This document shows positions 24,685-34,219 of a stretch of DNA of 64,000 nt, piece by piece (positions within the stretch are counted from its first letter, which is position 1; every line of letters begins with the position of its first letter). The position numbers were made by a program, and so were the translations under genes. The notes under the pieces are model-generated. The model made no database searches. It saw nothing but the letters and a program-made list of their open reading frames with translations, and had not been told where the DNA came from. Where the stretch lies: the NCBI RefSeq assembly GCF_014218725.1, contig NZ_JABBJE010000005.1:124001-188000 (forward strand), read 5' to 3'. Source of the stretch: Brevundimonas huaxiensis (GTDB taxonomy: Bacteria; Pseudomonadota; Alphaproteobacteria; Caulobacterales; Caulobacteraceae).

Positions 24685-27144
24685 ATGCGCTTTCTGGATG
24701 AACATCGCCGCCGGCCTGCGCTCCTGGCTGATCATCTGCCCTGGGCGGCCATGGTCGCGCCGGGGGTCGTGCTGAACAAGGACGGCTCCTTCACCTGCGG
24801 CCTGCGATTCCGGGGGCCCGATCTCGAGTCGGCCTCGGATCTGGAGCTGATGTCGGTCCGGGCGCGGCTCAACAACGCCCTCAAACGTCTGGGCAGCGGA
24901 TGGTGTCTGCATGTGGAGGCGCGTCGCCGTCCCGCCCAGGCCTATCCCAAGAGCGAGTTCGAGATCGCCGCCGCCTGGCTCGTCGACGCCGAGCGCCGCA
25001 CCCTCTTCGAGACCAGCGAGCCGGCTTACGAGACCGACTACCGGGCCGCGTTGACCTGGCTTCCACCGGCGGACCAGACCCGCCGGGTCGAGCGGGTTCT
25101 GTTCGACGGAGCCGATCCCGCGAGCCGGGACTGGCGCACCGCGCTGGACGCCTTTTCGCGCGAAACTGCACAGATCGTCGACCTTCTGGCCGACGCCCTT
25201 CCGGACGTCGCCATGCTGGACGATGCGGCGATCCTGACCTGGCTCCACGACTGCGTTTCGCCCCGAACGGTCCATCTCGAACTGCCCGCGACGCCGATGT
25301 TCCTAGACGCTTGGCTCGCCGATGCGCCGCTTCTGGGCGGGGTGGCGCCGACGCTCGACGGTCAGACGCTGAAGGTGGTCTCGGTGCGGGGTCTGCCGGC
25401 GAGCACGCGGCCAGGGCTGCTCGACGCCCTCGGCGCCTTGCCCTTCCCCTATCGCTGGAGCGCTCGCTGGATCGGCCTCGACAAGGCGGATGCCGAGGTC
25501 GAGCTGGTCAAACTGCGCAAACGCTGGTTCGCCAAGCGCAAGGGCGTCGGCGTGCTGCTGCGCGAAGCCATCACCAAGGAGGAGGTCCCGCTCCTCGACA
25601 CGGATGCCGCCGCCAAGACCGACGAATGCGACGGCGCCCTGGAGGCGCTCGGCTCGGACGCCTGCGCCTATGGCTATCTGACGACGACGATCACGGTGAT
25701 GGCGCGCGACCCCGACCGGGCGTCGGAGCAGGCCCGGGCGATCGAGGCGACGCTGAACGCCCAGGGCTTTGTCGCCCGGACGGAGGATCTGAATGCGGTC
25801 GAGGCCTGGCTCGGCTCCCTGCCGGGCGAGCCCTATGCGGACGTCCGCCGCCCGCTGGTCTCCACCCTGAACCTCGCCGACCTTCTTCCAGTCTCCGCCG
25901 TCTGGGCCGGACCGACCGCAGACCCGCGCCTGCAGGGGCCGCCGCTGGCGGTCGCGCGAACCAGCGGGTCCACGCCTTTCCGACTCTCCCTGCATGTCGG
26001 CGACGTCGGCCACGCCATGGTCGTGGGGCCGACCGGCTCTGGAAAGAGCGCCTTGCTCGCCTTTCTGGCTCTCCAGTGGTTCCGCTACCCGAAGGCCCGC
26101 GTCGTCGTCTTCGACAAGGGCCGCAGCGCGCGCGCCGCGACCCTGGCCGCCGGCGGGCGCTGGCACCCACTGCAGCCGGGCGGAGACTTCACCCTCCAGC
26201 CGCTCGCCCGGATCGAGGACGAAGGCGAACGCGCCTGGGCCTCGGAGTGGCTCGCCGACGCTGTCCGCCTCGCAGGCCTGGACCCGACGCCGCGCGTCCG
26301 CGAAGAGATCTGGGCCGCGCTCGGCGCCCTGGCCCAGGCCCCCGTCGCACAGCGCACGCTGACCGTTTTCACGGCCCTGGTCCAGGACAGGGCGGTGGCG
26401 GCCGCCCTGGAGCCCCTGACGCTCAAGGGACCTCACGGCGCCCTGATCGACGGCGTCGCCCCGCAGGACGAAACGCTCGCCGCCTTCGAGTGCTTTGAGC
26501 TCGAGAGCCTGATGGCGACGCCATCGGCGGTCGCCTCCGTGCTCGCCGCCCTGTTCCATGAGATCGAGCGCGGCTTCGACGGCCGGCCCACGCTCCTGAT
26601 CCTCGACGAGGCCTGGCTGTTTCTCGGCGAGACAGCCTTCGCGGCCCGCATCCGCGAATGGCTCAAGACCCTGCGCAAGAAGGGCGTGGCGGTGGTGTTC
26701 GCCACCCAGTCGCTCGACGACGTCGTGCGCTCGTCCATTGCGGCGGCCCTGATCGAGAGTTGCCCGACACAGATCTTCCTGCCCAACCCTCGCGCGCTCG
26801 AGCCGGCCTCGGCCGACCTCTACCGGATGTTCGGCCTGAACCGTCGCCAGCTGGAGCTGATCGCCTGGGCGACGCCCAAGCGCACCTACTATTGGCGACA
26901 GCCCGATGGGCGGCGGCTGTTCGATCTGAAGCTGACCGGAGCCGGCCTCGCGCTCTGCGGCGCCTCGTCTCCGGCTGACCAGACCCTCATCGAGAGCGTG
27001 CTGGCGGCTCTCGACCCGGCCGATCTGCGGCCGGACCGCTTCGCCCGCGAATTCCTCAAAGCCAAAGGAGTCCAGCATGTCGACAATGTCTTCGACAGCT
27101 TCGATCCGCCCGCCCCGGAACCCGTCCGGTACGCGGCGGAGTAG
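24685..27144 (+). CDS. trbE: Conjugal transfer ATPase TrbE (VirB4-like)
   Basis: TrbE is the largest and most conserved ATPase of type IV secretion. The 819-residue protein has Walker A VGPTGSGKS (about 446-454), Walker B LLILDEAWLFLG (about 635-646) and the family motif VVFATQSLDDV. The ATG at 24685 is chosen because it starts at MRFLDEHRRRPALLADHL, the usual N-terminus; a longer frame upstream overlaps trbD. The 3' end overlaps trbJ by 68 bases. Confidence 0.95.
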   Translation: MRFLDEHRRRPALLADHLPWAAMVAPGVVLNKDGSFTCGLRFRGPDLESASDLELMSVRARLNNALKRLGSGWCLHVEARRRPAQAYPKSEFEIAAAWLVDAERRTLFETSEPAYETDYRAALTWLPPADQTRRVERVLFDGADPASRDWRTALDAFSRETAQIVDLLADALPDVAMLDDAAILTWLHDCVSPRTVHLELPATPMFLDAWLADAPLLGGVAPTLDGQTLKVVSVRGLPASTRPGLLDALGALPFPYRWSARWIGLDKADAEVELVKLRKRWFAKRKGVGVLLREAITKEEVPLLDTDAAAKTDECDGALEALGSDACAYGYLTTTITVMARDPDRASEQARAIEATLNAQGFVARTEDLNAVEAWLGSLPGEPYADVRRPLVSTLNLADLLPVSAVWAGPTADPRLQGPPLAVARTSGSTPFRLSLHVGDVGHAMVVGPTGSGKSALLAFLALQWFRYPKARVVVFDKGRSARAATLAAGGRWHPLQPGGDFTLQPLARIEDEGERAWASEWLADAVRLAGLDPTPRVREEIWAALGALAQAPVAQRTLTVFTALVQDRAVAAALEPLTLKGPHGALIDGVAPQDETLAAFECFELESLMATPSAVASVLAALFHEIERGFDGRPTLLILDEAWLFLGETAFAARIREWLKTLRKKGVAVVFATQSLDDVVRSSIAAALIESCPTQIFLPNPRALEPASADLYRMFGLNRRQLELIAWATPKRTYYWRQPDGRRLFDLKLTGAGLALCGASSPADQTLIESVLAALDPADLRPDRFAREFLKAKGVQHVDNVFDSFDPPAPEPVRYAAE

Positions 27145-27856
27145 GTCCTCGGTCCTGGCGGCGACCGCCCTGGTGCTCGCCGCAGTCGCAGGCTTCCCGC
27201 CGCCCTCCGCCGCCCAGCAGATCGTCTACGATCCCCGCGCCCATGTGCAGACCAGCCTCCAGGCGGCTCGGCAGTTGGAAAGCCTCGCCAATGACGCGCG
27301 GGCGCTGGCCAATCAGGCGCGCAGCCTCGCCGCCTCGCCCTACAGTCATCTCGCCGGGTCATCGGAGACCCTGCGCGACATCGGCGAGCTGGCGCGGACC
27401 GTCCGGGGCACGGCATCGACCCTCGACGGTGTCCAGCGGCAGTTTGCCGATCTGTACCCGGACGACCTGTCTCTCTCGGATCTCACGGCGCTCGGCGCCG
27501 ACCGGTCCACGACCGCCCGACGGACCGCCGAGGATCTGGCGCGGACGGCGGCCGAACTGGAGCGGCTGGCCCAGAGCCGGGACGGGCGTGTCCGGGGCGC
27601 CATGGCCGCCAGCGAGGCGGCGGAGGGCGAAACGGCCGCGATCCAGTCCTCGACCCAGATGTTGTCCGTCCTCGCGGAGGATCTGGCCAGCATGCGGACC
27701 CTGCTTCTGGCCCAGTCCCGGCTGATGGCCGAGGGCGCGGCGCGCCAGGCCGCCGAAAGGGACGCCGCGATCGAGGCCCGGCGCCGCTTCTGGGCGCGGG
27801 GCGCGTCCACGCCGACCGCCCCGTCCTTCAACCCCTTGCCCCACGCTCGGGACTGA
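27077..27856 (+). CDS. trbJ: Conjugal transfer protein TrbJ (VirB5-like)
   Basis: TrbJ is a periplasmic minor pilus component. The 259-residue protein has a basic N-terminus and a hydrophobic signal segment (SSVLAATALVLAAVAGFPPPSAAQQ, cleaved near residue 46). It is followed by long helical stretches rich in Ala, Arg and Glu that are likely to form coiled coils. The sequence QIVYDPRAHVQTSLQAARQLESL after the signal is typical of TrbJ. It starts inside the 3' end of trbE. No trbK-like lipoprotein gene follows. Confidence 0.9.
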   Translation: MSTMSSTASIRPPRNPSGTRRSRSSVLAATALVLAAVAGFPPPSAAQQIVYDPRAHVQTSLQAARQLESLANDARALANQARSLAASPYSHLAGSSETLRDIGELARTVRGTASTLDGVQRQFADLYPDDLSLSDLTALGADRSTTARRTAEDLARTAAELERLAQSRDGRVRGAMAASEAAEGETAAIQSSTQMLSVLAEDLASMRTLLLAQSRLMAEGAARQAAERDAAIEARRRFWARGASTPTAPSFNPLPHARD

Positions 27857-27864
27857 GGAGCGCG

Positions 27865-29235
27865 ATGATGGCTGGCCCCGGAATGGAGACCCCGAACGAG
27901 CTGATGGTGGTGTTTTCCGACACCGTCACCGCCGGCTTCGACGCCCTGTCCGGCTCGGTCAATGGGGTGTTCGGACTGCTGATCGCGCTCGTGGTGGCGC
28001 TGACGGGCATCCAGTGGGCGCTCTCGCCCAACCGCGACGTCCTCGCCTCAGGCTTCGGCAAGGTGCTGCTGATCGGGGCCTTCGCCTGGCTCATCAATGA
28101 CTGGCAGGCCCTGTCGGAAACGATCTACGCCGGCTTCCTAGAGCTCGGCCTCACCGCCGGCGGAGGCTCCCTGTCGCGCGCGGAGTTTCTCAATCCGGGC
28201 GCCATCCTCCAGCAGGGCTGGGAGATCGTGAAGGCGCTGGGCGAAACGCCCGCACCGGTCGAGAACCCGCTCGACGTCATGGGAAACATGGCCGACGCCC
28301 TCATCCTCGGGCTGGCCATGATCGGCATCATGCTGGCCTTCGCGATCCTGGCCCTGCAGATCATCGTCTCCCTGCTGGAGTTCAAGATCGTCACCCTGGG
28401 CGGCTTCGTCCTCCTGCCGTTCGGCATCTGGAACAAGACCGCCTTTCTGGCCGAGCGGCCGCTCGGCTACGTCGTCTCCTCCGGGCTCAAGGTATTGGCG
28501 CTGGCCATCGTCGTCTCGGGCGCGCGGACGATCTTCGACCAGCTCCAGCCCTCGGCCAATCCTGACATCTACGAGGCCCTGACCATTCTGGTCGCCGCCC
28601 TGCTGCTGGCCATGCTGGCGATCTTCATCCCGAACCTCGCCTCGGCCCTCGTGACCGGTGGGCCAGCCCTGGGGGCGGGCGCAGCCCTGACGAGCGGATT
28701 GGCTGTCGCCGGCGCCGGGGCCCTCGTGGCGGGCGGCGTGGCGGGGGCCGGAGCCATGGCCGGGCGGGCCGCCGCCGTCAGCGGGTCGTCCAAAGCCGCC
28801 GCAGGCGCGGCCTCCGGGGCGCGCTCCTCCGGAAGCGGACCGTCGTCCGGGAGCTTTCCGCCGGGCGGCGGACCTCGACCTTCGCCAAGACCCGCGCCGG
28901 GCTCCGGCGGCGCTGCGGCGGCCTCAACCCCCTCCCGCGCGTCCGCCTCTCCGCCCGCAGGATCGGGACCATCGCGGTCGACCTCGGCGTCGCCGGCCGA
29001 AGAGTCGGCCGATCGGCCGGCCTCGGCGCCGTCCCTCGGCAAGCCGGCGCCTGACGCCGAGCGCCGCGACCGGCCTTCCCTGTCGGAGGAGAGACCGCCG
29101 GGTGCAGGCAGCGGTCGCACCGCCGGCCGATCCGCCGCCCTCCAGGCCTTCTTCATCGCCAACTCGGCTCGCGCCCTGATGCCGGCCGGCGAGAACAGCG
29201 GCGCCCTCAAACCCACCGTCAGACCCGAGGATTGA
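27865..29235 (+). CDS. trbL: Conjugal transfer membrane protein TrbL (VirB6-like)
   Basis: TrbL is the polytopic inner-membrane core of the channel. The 456-residue protein has about six hydrophobic segments between residues 25 and 300. A long low-complexity tail rich in Ser, Gly, Pro and Ala follows (about 310-430), as in many TrbL proteins. GAGGAG lies four bases before the ATG; a second ATG follows directly. The trbF start lies two bases past its stop. Confidence 0.9.
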   Translation: MMAGPGMETPNELMVVFSDTVTAGFDALSGSVNGVFGLLIALVVALTGIQWALSPNRDVLASGFGKVLLIGAFAWLINDWQALSETIYAGFLELGLTAGGGSLSRAEFLNPGAILQQGWEIVKALGETPAPVENPLDVMGNMADALILGLAMIGIMLAFAILALQIIVSLLEFKIVTLGGFVLLPFGIWNKTAFLAERPLGYVVSSGLKVLALAIVVSGARTIFDQLQPSANPDIYEALTILVAALLLAMLAIFIPNLASALVTGGPALGAGAALTSGLAVAGAGALVAGGVAGAGAMAGRAAAVSGSSKAAAGAASGARSSGSGPSSGSFPPGGGPRPSPRPAPGSGGAAAASTPSRASASPPAGSGPSRSTSASPAEESADRPASAPSLGKPAPDAERRDRPSLSEERPPGAGSGRTAGRSAALQAFFIANSARALMPAGENSGALKPTVRPED

Positions 29236-29237
29236 GC

Positions 29238-29921
29238 ATGCATCCCTTCTTCAAGCCCAAACGCCCCCTGACCGCGTCCCCTGAAGCCACCCCCTATCAG
29301 CGCGCCGGTCAGGTCTGGGACGACCGGATGGGTCTTTCCATCGCCCATGCCCGCAACTGGCGCCGCATCGCCCTGGCCAATCTCGGTCTGGCGGCCTTTC
29401 TCGGCGCGGGCTGGTGGGTCCAGGCGGATCGCGCCGTGGTCCGACCTTTCGTCGTGGAGGTGTCCGACTGGGGACAGACGCAGAGGATCACCGCCCTGGA
29501 CGGCCGTTACGAGCCGACCGAGGCCCAGACCGGCTATGCGCTCGCCCAGTGGATCCGGGACGTCCGCTCTAAGTCGATCGATCCGATCGTGATCCGTCAG
29601 AACTGGCTGCGCGCCTACGACCTCCTGAGCCCCAAGGCCTCCGCCTTCCTGAACGACTGGGCCCAGGCCAACGACCCGTTCGCCGACGCCGGCCGGGAAG
29701 CGGTCAATGTCGAGGTGCTCAACGTCGTCCGCCGCAGCGAGCGAACCTTCGATCTGCAGTGGCGAGAGACCCGCTTCGTCAACGGTCAGCAAGCGGGGGC
29801 CGAGCGCTGGCGCGCCCTCATCACCGTCGCCCATCAGCCGCCCCGCAACGAGGCGGAGCTGATGCGCAATCCCCTTGGCCTCAAGATCGAGGATGTCTCA
29901 TGGACCCCCGACGCTTCCTGA
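29238..29921 (+). CDS. trbF: Conjugal transfer protein TrbF (VirB8-like)
   Basis: TrbF is a bitopic assembly factor. It has a short cytoplasmic N-terminus (MHPFFKPKRPLTASPE), one membrane segment (IALANLGLAAFLGAGWWVQ, about residues 46-64) and a periplasmic NTF2-like domain. The ATG at 29238 is used; a TTG two codons earlier overlaps the trbL stop. It overlaps trbG by 22 bases. Confidence 0.9.
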   Translation: MHPFFKPKRPLTASPEATPYQRAGQVWDDRMGLSIAHARNWRRIALANLGLAAFLGAGWWVQADRAVVRPFVVEVSDWGQTQRITALDGRYEPTEAQTGYALAQWIRDVRSKSIDPIVIRQNWLRAYDLLSPKASAFLNDWAQANDPFADAGREAVNVEVLNVVRRSERTFDLQWRETRFVNGQQAGAERWRALITVAHQPPRNEAELMRNPLGLKIEDVSWTPDAS

Positions 29922-30958
29922 GCGGGACGGCTGTCCCGATCGCCGCCGCCCTTGCGCTTTCCGGCTGCGCCCTGGTTCATGGCGCCGACGGCGGTGTGGA
30001 ACCGATCGCGCTCTCCACCCCGATCGGCCTCGCGGAGCCGCCGGCGGTCGCGCGTCCCGAGCCGGCCCTGGAGACCAGGCCCGATCCGGTCACGGCGGCC
30101 GCTGATCTCGGCTCCACGGCACGGCCCTATCTCGAGACGGTTGCAGCCTCCGCGTCGCCACGCCGACGTCGGGACGCGGCCGCTCCAACCGACAGCCTGC
30201 CTTCCGGACGCGCGGCCATTGCGGCGGCCAACCGGTCGGCGCGCGCCGCCTCCAGCGCGGACGCCTTCGTCGGCGGGGTCCAGGTGTTCGCCTGGTTCGA
30301 CGGGCGGGTCTACGAGGTCTGGACCGCTCCCTTGCGGGTCACCACCCTGACCCTTGCCCCGGGAGAAACCGTGTCGGCCAAGGCGGCCGGGGACACGGTC
30401 CGCTGGCAGATCGGCGAGAGCCAGTCCGGCTCCGGCGTCTCGGCGCGAACCCATGTCCTGATCAAGCCGCTGCAGGCCGGGCTCGAGACCAACCTGGTCC
30501 TGACGACGAGCCAGAGGGTCTATCTCCTGATCCTTCGCAGCGGGTCGGCCGACGCCTTCAACGCCGCCATCGCCTGGGACTACGGGTTTGCGTCGCACGG
30601 CCCCGAGGCCGCCGAGGGGCAGTCCGGCCTGCCGCCGGTCGATGTCGCAGCGGCAACGCCCCAGGGGCCGATCGATGCCCGCTACAGGATCGACCCGCGT
30701 GGGCGGGCGCCGCGCTGGGCGCCGACCGCCGTGTTCAATGACGGCACACGGACCTTCATCACCCTGTCGCCGGACGCCGACATCGATGAGGCGCCGGCCC
30801 TCTTCATCAGGGCCGACGGAGACCTCCAGCTGGTCAACTACCGGCAGGCCGACGGCGTCCTGATCGTTGATCGGATCTTCGATGAAGCGGAGCTGCGGCT
30901 CGGCGATCGTCGACCGCAGATCGTCCATATCCGCCGTCTTCCGGGAGCCGCCCGATGA
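29900..30958 (+). CDS. trbG: Conjugal transfer protein TrbG (VirB9-like lipoprotein)
   Basis: TrbG belongs to the outer-membrane core complex. The 352-residue protein has a lipobox LALSGC (Cys23), a Pro/Ala-rich linker and the VirB9 domain (QVFAWFDGRVYEVWTAPLRVTTLTLAPGE onward). It starts inside trbF and its stop overlaps trbI as ATGA. The lipid anchor suggests that it also fills the VirB7 role, since no separate VirB7 gene is seen. Confidence 0.9.
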   Translation: MDPRRFLSGTAVPIAAALALSGCALVHGADGGVEPIALSTPIGLAEPPAVARPEPALETRPDPVTAAADLGSTARPYLETVAASASPRRRRDAAAPTDSLPSGRAAIAAANRSARAASSADAFVGGVQVFAWFDGRVYEVWTAPLRVTTLTLAPGETVSAKAAGDTVRWQIGESQSGSGVSARTHVLIKPLQAGLETNLVLTTSQRVYLLILRSGSADAFNAAIAWDYGFASHGPEAAEGQSGLPPVDVAAATPQGPIDARYRIDPRGRAPRWAPTAVFNDGTRTFITLSPDADIDEAPALFIRADGDLQLVNYRQADGVLIVDRIFDEAELRLGDRRPQIVHIRRLPGAAR

Positions 30959-32136
30959 TCGATCCCCACAGCGCTGAAACCGCCGGAACTCAACCCGGCA
31001 TGCAGACACCGGCGCCCCCGCCGCCCGTCACGGCTCCCAAGGCCCCGCCGCCGCCCTTGATGGGACGGGCGCCGCGTCCCGGGGCCGTCCGCATCCGCAA
31101 GTCTGTCGTCCAGGGGGCGGTGTTGGTTGCGGCCCTGCTCGTGTCCGGATCTCTCGCCTGGGCCTTCGTGGTCCAGCCGCAGATGACGCGCCAGGCTCGC
31201 GACGCTGCGGACGCCGAGGGCGCAGGCGAGGCGCGAGGCAGCGTCAGGCCTTCGGACCGCGTGACCGACCAGCCGGCGAGCTATGACCGCCTCGCCCAGA
31301 CTGACGCCCTGCCGGAGCGCCGGGGCGCGCCGCCCGAGGCAAGAGAGACCGCGACACCCCCACAGCCCGCGCGCATACTTGCGCCCCCGTACAGCACGGC
31401 TCCCCGCGCGCCGCGGCCGGCGGACCAGGCGGCCGCCTCGGGGCTCTTCTTCGAGGGGGCACCGCGAAGCGGAACCGTCCAGGCCGCCGGCCGATCAGAC
31501 CCGGGTCCCTCGCCCGAGATGCGGGACTATGGGGCGATCTACAGCCCGCACGGCCTCCTGGCGCCCGTGTCCCCCTACGAGCTGAAGGCCGGGGCCGTCA
31601 TCCCGGGCGTCTTGCTGACAGCGGTCGATACGTCCCGTCCCGGTCCCGTCGTGGCCACGGTCAGCCAGAATGTGTTCGATTCCATCACCGGACGTCATCT
31701 CGTCGTTCCGCAGGGGACGCGGCTGATCGGACGCCACGAAGGCGAGAGCGCCCATGGCGATCGCCGGGCCTTCCTGGTCTGGGACCGGCTGATCCTTCCC
31801 AACGGCAAGAGCCTGATCCTCTCGGAGGAGCCCGGCGTCGATGCGCAGGGCTCCGTCGGGGTCCGCGGCGAGGTCGATCGGCGTCTCTGGCCGCTCGGCG
31901 TCGCGACGCTCTTCGCCGGCGCCATCACCACCCTCGGCGAGCTGGCGCGGGGCGGATCAGATGATCGATCGTTCGCCGCCAGTGCCGGGAGCGCCGCGTC
32001 CATTGAGGCCTCCCAGGTCGGGGGACGGCTCATCGACCGCGAGCTCACGGTTCAGCCGTCCATCCGCGTCCGGGCGGGCGCGCCGGTCCGGGTGATGATC
32101 ACCCGCGATCTCATTCTGGAGCCCTATCGCCGATGA
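30955..32136 (+). CDS. trbI: Conjugal transfer protein TrbI (VirB10-like)
   Basis: TrbI spans both membranes and gates the channel. The 393-residue protein has a Pro-rich cytoplasmic start, one membrane helix (VVQGAVLVAALLVSGSLAWAFVV, about residues 46-68), a Pro/Ala-rich periplasmic linker and the VirB10 beta-barrel domain (LKAGAVIPGVLLTAVDTSRPGPV, later VPQGTRLIGRHEG). It overlaps trbG and traF by four bases each. Confidence 0.95.
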   Translation: MIDPHSAETAGTQPGMQTPAPPPPVTAPKAPPPPLMGRAPRPGAVRIRKSVVQGAVLVAALLVSGSLAWAFVVQPQMTRQARDAADAEGAGEARGSVRPSDRVTDQPASYDRLAQTDALPERRGAPPEARETATPPQPARILAPPYSTAPRAPRPADQAAASGLFFEGAPRSGTVQAAGRSDPGPSPEMRDYGAIYSPHGLLAPVSPYELKAGAVIPGVLLTAVDTSRPGPVVATVSQNVFDSITGRHLVVPQGTRLIGRHEGESAHGDRRAFLVWDRLILPNGKSLILSEEPGVDAQGSVGVRGEVDRRLWPLGVATLFAGAITTLGELARGGSDDRSFAASAGSAASIEASQVGGRLIDRELTVQPSIRVRAGAPVRVMITRDLILEPYRR

Positions 32137-32636
32137 CCCGTCTCCCTCGCCTTCTCACGGCGGCCATGGTGCCCGCCGTCGGCCTCCTGGCGTTCGGCGC
32201 GATCGGGGGACAACGGCCCGCGCTCGCGCTGATCAATGAAAGCCCGAGCCTGCCCAAGGGCGTCTATGTCCGCACGGCGGCCGCCGAAATCTCCCGGGGC
32301 GAAGTCGTCGCCATTCGCCAGCCAGCCGTCGTGCGTCCCTATCTGGCGCGTCAGGGCATGCCGCCCGAGGTGCGCCTGATCAAACGGGTGGCGGCGACGG
32401 GGGGCGATGCCGTCTGCTCGGACGGCCGCTGGATGATCGCCCCGATGCGCACCGTCCGGATCCACGACAGGGACCGCAACGGCGCGCCTCTCCCGGCCTG
32501 GCGGGGCTGCCGCAGGCTCGCCGCCGACGAACGACTGCTGCTCGGCGACACGCCGTCCAGCCTGGACAGTCGGTACTTCGGGCCGGTCACGACCGCCCAG
32601 ATCGAGGGCGTCTATCGGGAGGCCCTGACATGGTGA
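32133..32636 (+). CDS. traF: TraF, S26-family signal peptidase of conjugation
   Basis: In RP4-like systems TraF cyclises the TrbC pilin. The 167-residue protein has an N-terminal membrane/signal segment, the Ser-containing motif NESPSLPKGVY (35-45) and the Lys-containing motif RLIKRVAATGGD (81-92), which form the Ser-Lys dyad. The C-terminal DSRYFGPV is also family-typical. Its presence with TrbC supports a cyclic pilin. It overlaps the transglycosylase gene by seven bases. Confidence 0.9.
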   Translation: MTRLPRLLTAAMVPAVGLLAFGAIGGQRPALALINESPSLPKGVYVRTAAAEISRGEVVAIRQPAVVRPYLARQGMPPEVRLIKRVAATGGDAVCSDGRWMIAPMRTVRIHDRDRNGAPLPAWRGCRRLAADERLLLGDTPSSLDSRYFGPVTTAQIEGVYREALTW

Positions 32637-33241
32637 AACGCAGCCTTCCGATCGCCGCCCTCGCCGTCCTCGCGGCGACGTCGCCGGCCGCCGCCCAGAC
32701 ACGCATCGACTGGCGTCCCGCCGGCGGGGACCTGTTCGTCGGCGCCGCCGTGGACGCGACGACGCCCGACGTCGCCGGTGTGGAAGCGGTCCGTCTCGCG
32801 GATCTGGACCAGCCTTTCGCCGAGGCCATCGCTGAAGCGGCCGACCGACACGGCCTGGACCGCAAGCTGCTCCACGCCCTGGTCGTGGTGGAAAGCGCCT
32901 ACCGCCCCCAGGCCTGCTCCCACGCGGGCGCCTGCGGCCTGACCCAGCTGATGCCGGGCACCGCCGCCGACCTTGGCGTTCGGGACCGGTTCGATCCCTA
33001 TGAGAACCTGCGCGGCGGCGCCGACTACCTCGCCCGCCAGATCCTCCGCTTCGGCGATCTGCGCCTGGCCCTCGCGGCCTATAACTCCGGTCCCGATCGG
33101 GTCGCCAGACTGGGCCGGATCCCGAACATCACCGAAACGCAGAACTACGTCGTGACCGTGATCAACTGCTACCTGGCGCTAACGGCGGGTCGCGGGGTCC
33201 GGTCGTCGCGGGAATGCACTCCGGCGGAGGCCGCGCTATGA
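32630..33241 (+). CDS. Lytic transglycosylase (SLT domain)
   Basis: This enzyme cuts peptidoglycan so that the conjugation channel can pass. The 203-residue protein has a signal peptide (to about residue 22) and an SLT domain with the catalytic Glu88 in LVVVESAYRP, then ACGLTQLMPGTA and LALAAYNSGP. It is the VirB1-like member of the operon. The stop overlaps the next gene as ATGA. Confidence 0.9.
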   Translation: MVKRSLPIAALAVLAATSPAAAQTRIDWRPAGGDLFVGAAVDATTPDVAGVEAVRLADLDQPFAEAIAEAADRHGLDRKLLHALVVVESAYRPQACSHAGACGLTQLMPGTAADLGVRDRFDPYENLRGGADYLARQILRFGDLRLALAAYNSGPDRVARLGRIPNITETQNYVVTVINCYLALTAGRGVRSSRECTPAEAAL

Positions 33242-33546
33242 CCTTCGCGACGGAGCCCCGCGACGGCGCGGATCAAGCGCCCGAGACGGCGGAGACCTTG
33301 CTGACGCGGGCGGAGGCCTCGGCCTTTCTGGAGGGCAGGGGCATCCGGATGAAGCCGACGACCCTGGCGCGGGCCTATTCGACCGGCTCGGGCGGACCGC
33401 CCTGCCGTCACATCCGGAACAAGCCCTTCTACCCTCTCGACCTGCTCGAAGCCTGGGCCCGGTCCCAGATCACAGCGCCGGTCGCGTCCTCCAGCGAACG
33501 TCAGCGCCTTCGGCGCGAGGCCCGCAGCCGGGAGGCCGCATCATGA
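33238..33546 (+). CDS. Small helix-turn-helix (excisionase/MerR-like) protein
   Basis: The 102-residue protein has a winged-helix-like core (TRAEASAFLEGRGIRMKPTTLARAYSTG, then NKPFYPLDLLEAWA) similar in layout to Xis or MerR-type DNA-binding domains. A basic tail follows. It is tightly coupled (ATGA) to both neighbours at the end of the transfer operon. It may regulate the operon or act in excision. The precise family is uncertain. Confidence 0.6.
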   Translation: MTFATEPRDGADQAPETAETLLTRAEASAFLEGRGIRMKPTTLARAYSTGSGGPPCRHIRNKPFYPLDLLEAWARSQITAPVASSSERQRLRREARSREAAS

Positions 33547-33728
33547 CCTCCCAACGCCCCAGCCTGGAGGCCCTGCTGAACGACCCCTCGGTCAGCTACC
33601 CGCTCAAGGCCGTCCTGCTGGTCTGGTGGAGTCGCGACCCGCTCGATGCGGCGAACGACGCCGCGGCCCTCGCCACGGTCATGGGCGACCGCGCGGTCTC
33701 GCTCCTGGAGCAGCGTCATGGCCCATGA
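33543..33728 (+). CDS. Small hypothetical protein of the transfer operon (61 aa)
   Basis: The 61-residue protein (MTSQRPSLEALLNDPSV...) has no motif that I recognise. A central segment, SYPLKAVLLVWWSRDPLDAANDAAAL, is amphipathic. It overlaps the genes on both sides, which supports expression. No function can be proposed. Confidence 0.55.
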   Translation: MTSQRPSLEALLNDPSVSYPLKAVLLVWWSRDPLDAANDAAALATVMGDRAVSLLEQRHGP

Positions 33729-34083
33729 GCGAGGGCTGGACCGGTTTCTCGGCTGGCGTCAGGTCCGCGACCTCACGGGGCTCGGCCGCACGACGGCGTG
33801 GCGGATGCGTCAGGCCGGGGATTTCCCCGACCCGGTGCCGATTTCACCCGGCCGGGTGGCCTGGCGAGAACGCGACATCGCCGCCTGGAACGAGAGCCGG
33901 GGCGCCCCGATCCCGACCCGGCGGGCCGCGGCCAAGCCGCGCCCTTCGGAAGTCCGCGTCATCGATACGGCGACCCCTGAACCGGCGCCCTCTGCGGCGA
34001 TGGCGTCGCCCCATCCCAGACACCGTCCCGCGCGGCGACCGCGATCAACCCTTGCCGAGGGTCAGCTCGGCTTCGACTTCTAG
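33718..34083 (+). CDS. AlpA-family helix-turn-helix regulator
   Basis: The 121-residue protein has the AlpA pattern WRQVRDLTGLGRTTAWRMRQAGDFPDPVPISPGRVAWRERDIAAWNESR (in parts across residues 12-60), a DNA-binding domain common in prophage and ICE regulators. Its C-terminal half is Pro/Arg-rich. AlpA proteins can activate integrase or excision genes. Being last in the operon, it could link transfer-gene expression to excision. Confidence 0.75.
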   Translation: MAHERGLDRFLGWRQVRDLTGLGRTTAWRMRQAGDFPDPVPISPGRVAWRERDIAAWNESRGAPIPTRRAAAKPRPSEVRVIDTATPEPAPSAAMASPHPRHRPARRPRSTLAEGQLGFDF

Positions 34084-34219
34084 GACTGATGCGGGCAGTC
34101 AGCACGGTTTCGATGTGTGGTGTCCCGCCATTTCCCGATTTACCGGCCTACTCTCGCATTGGCGCTGACAGCTCGGCTTGAAAGGCCTAACTATCGCGTA
34201 TGTGAAATACGGGAAAGTT

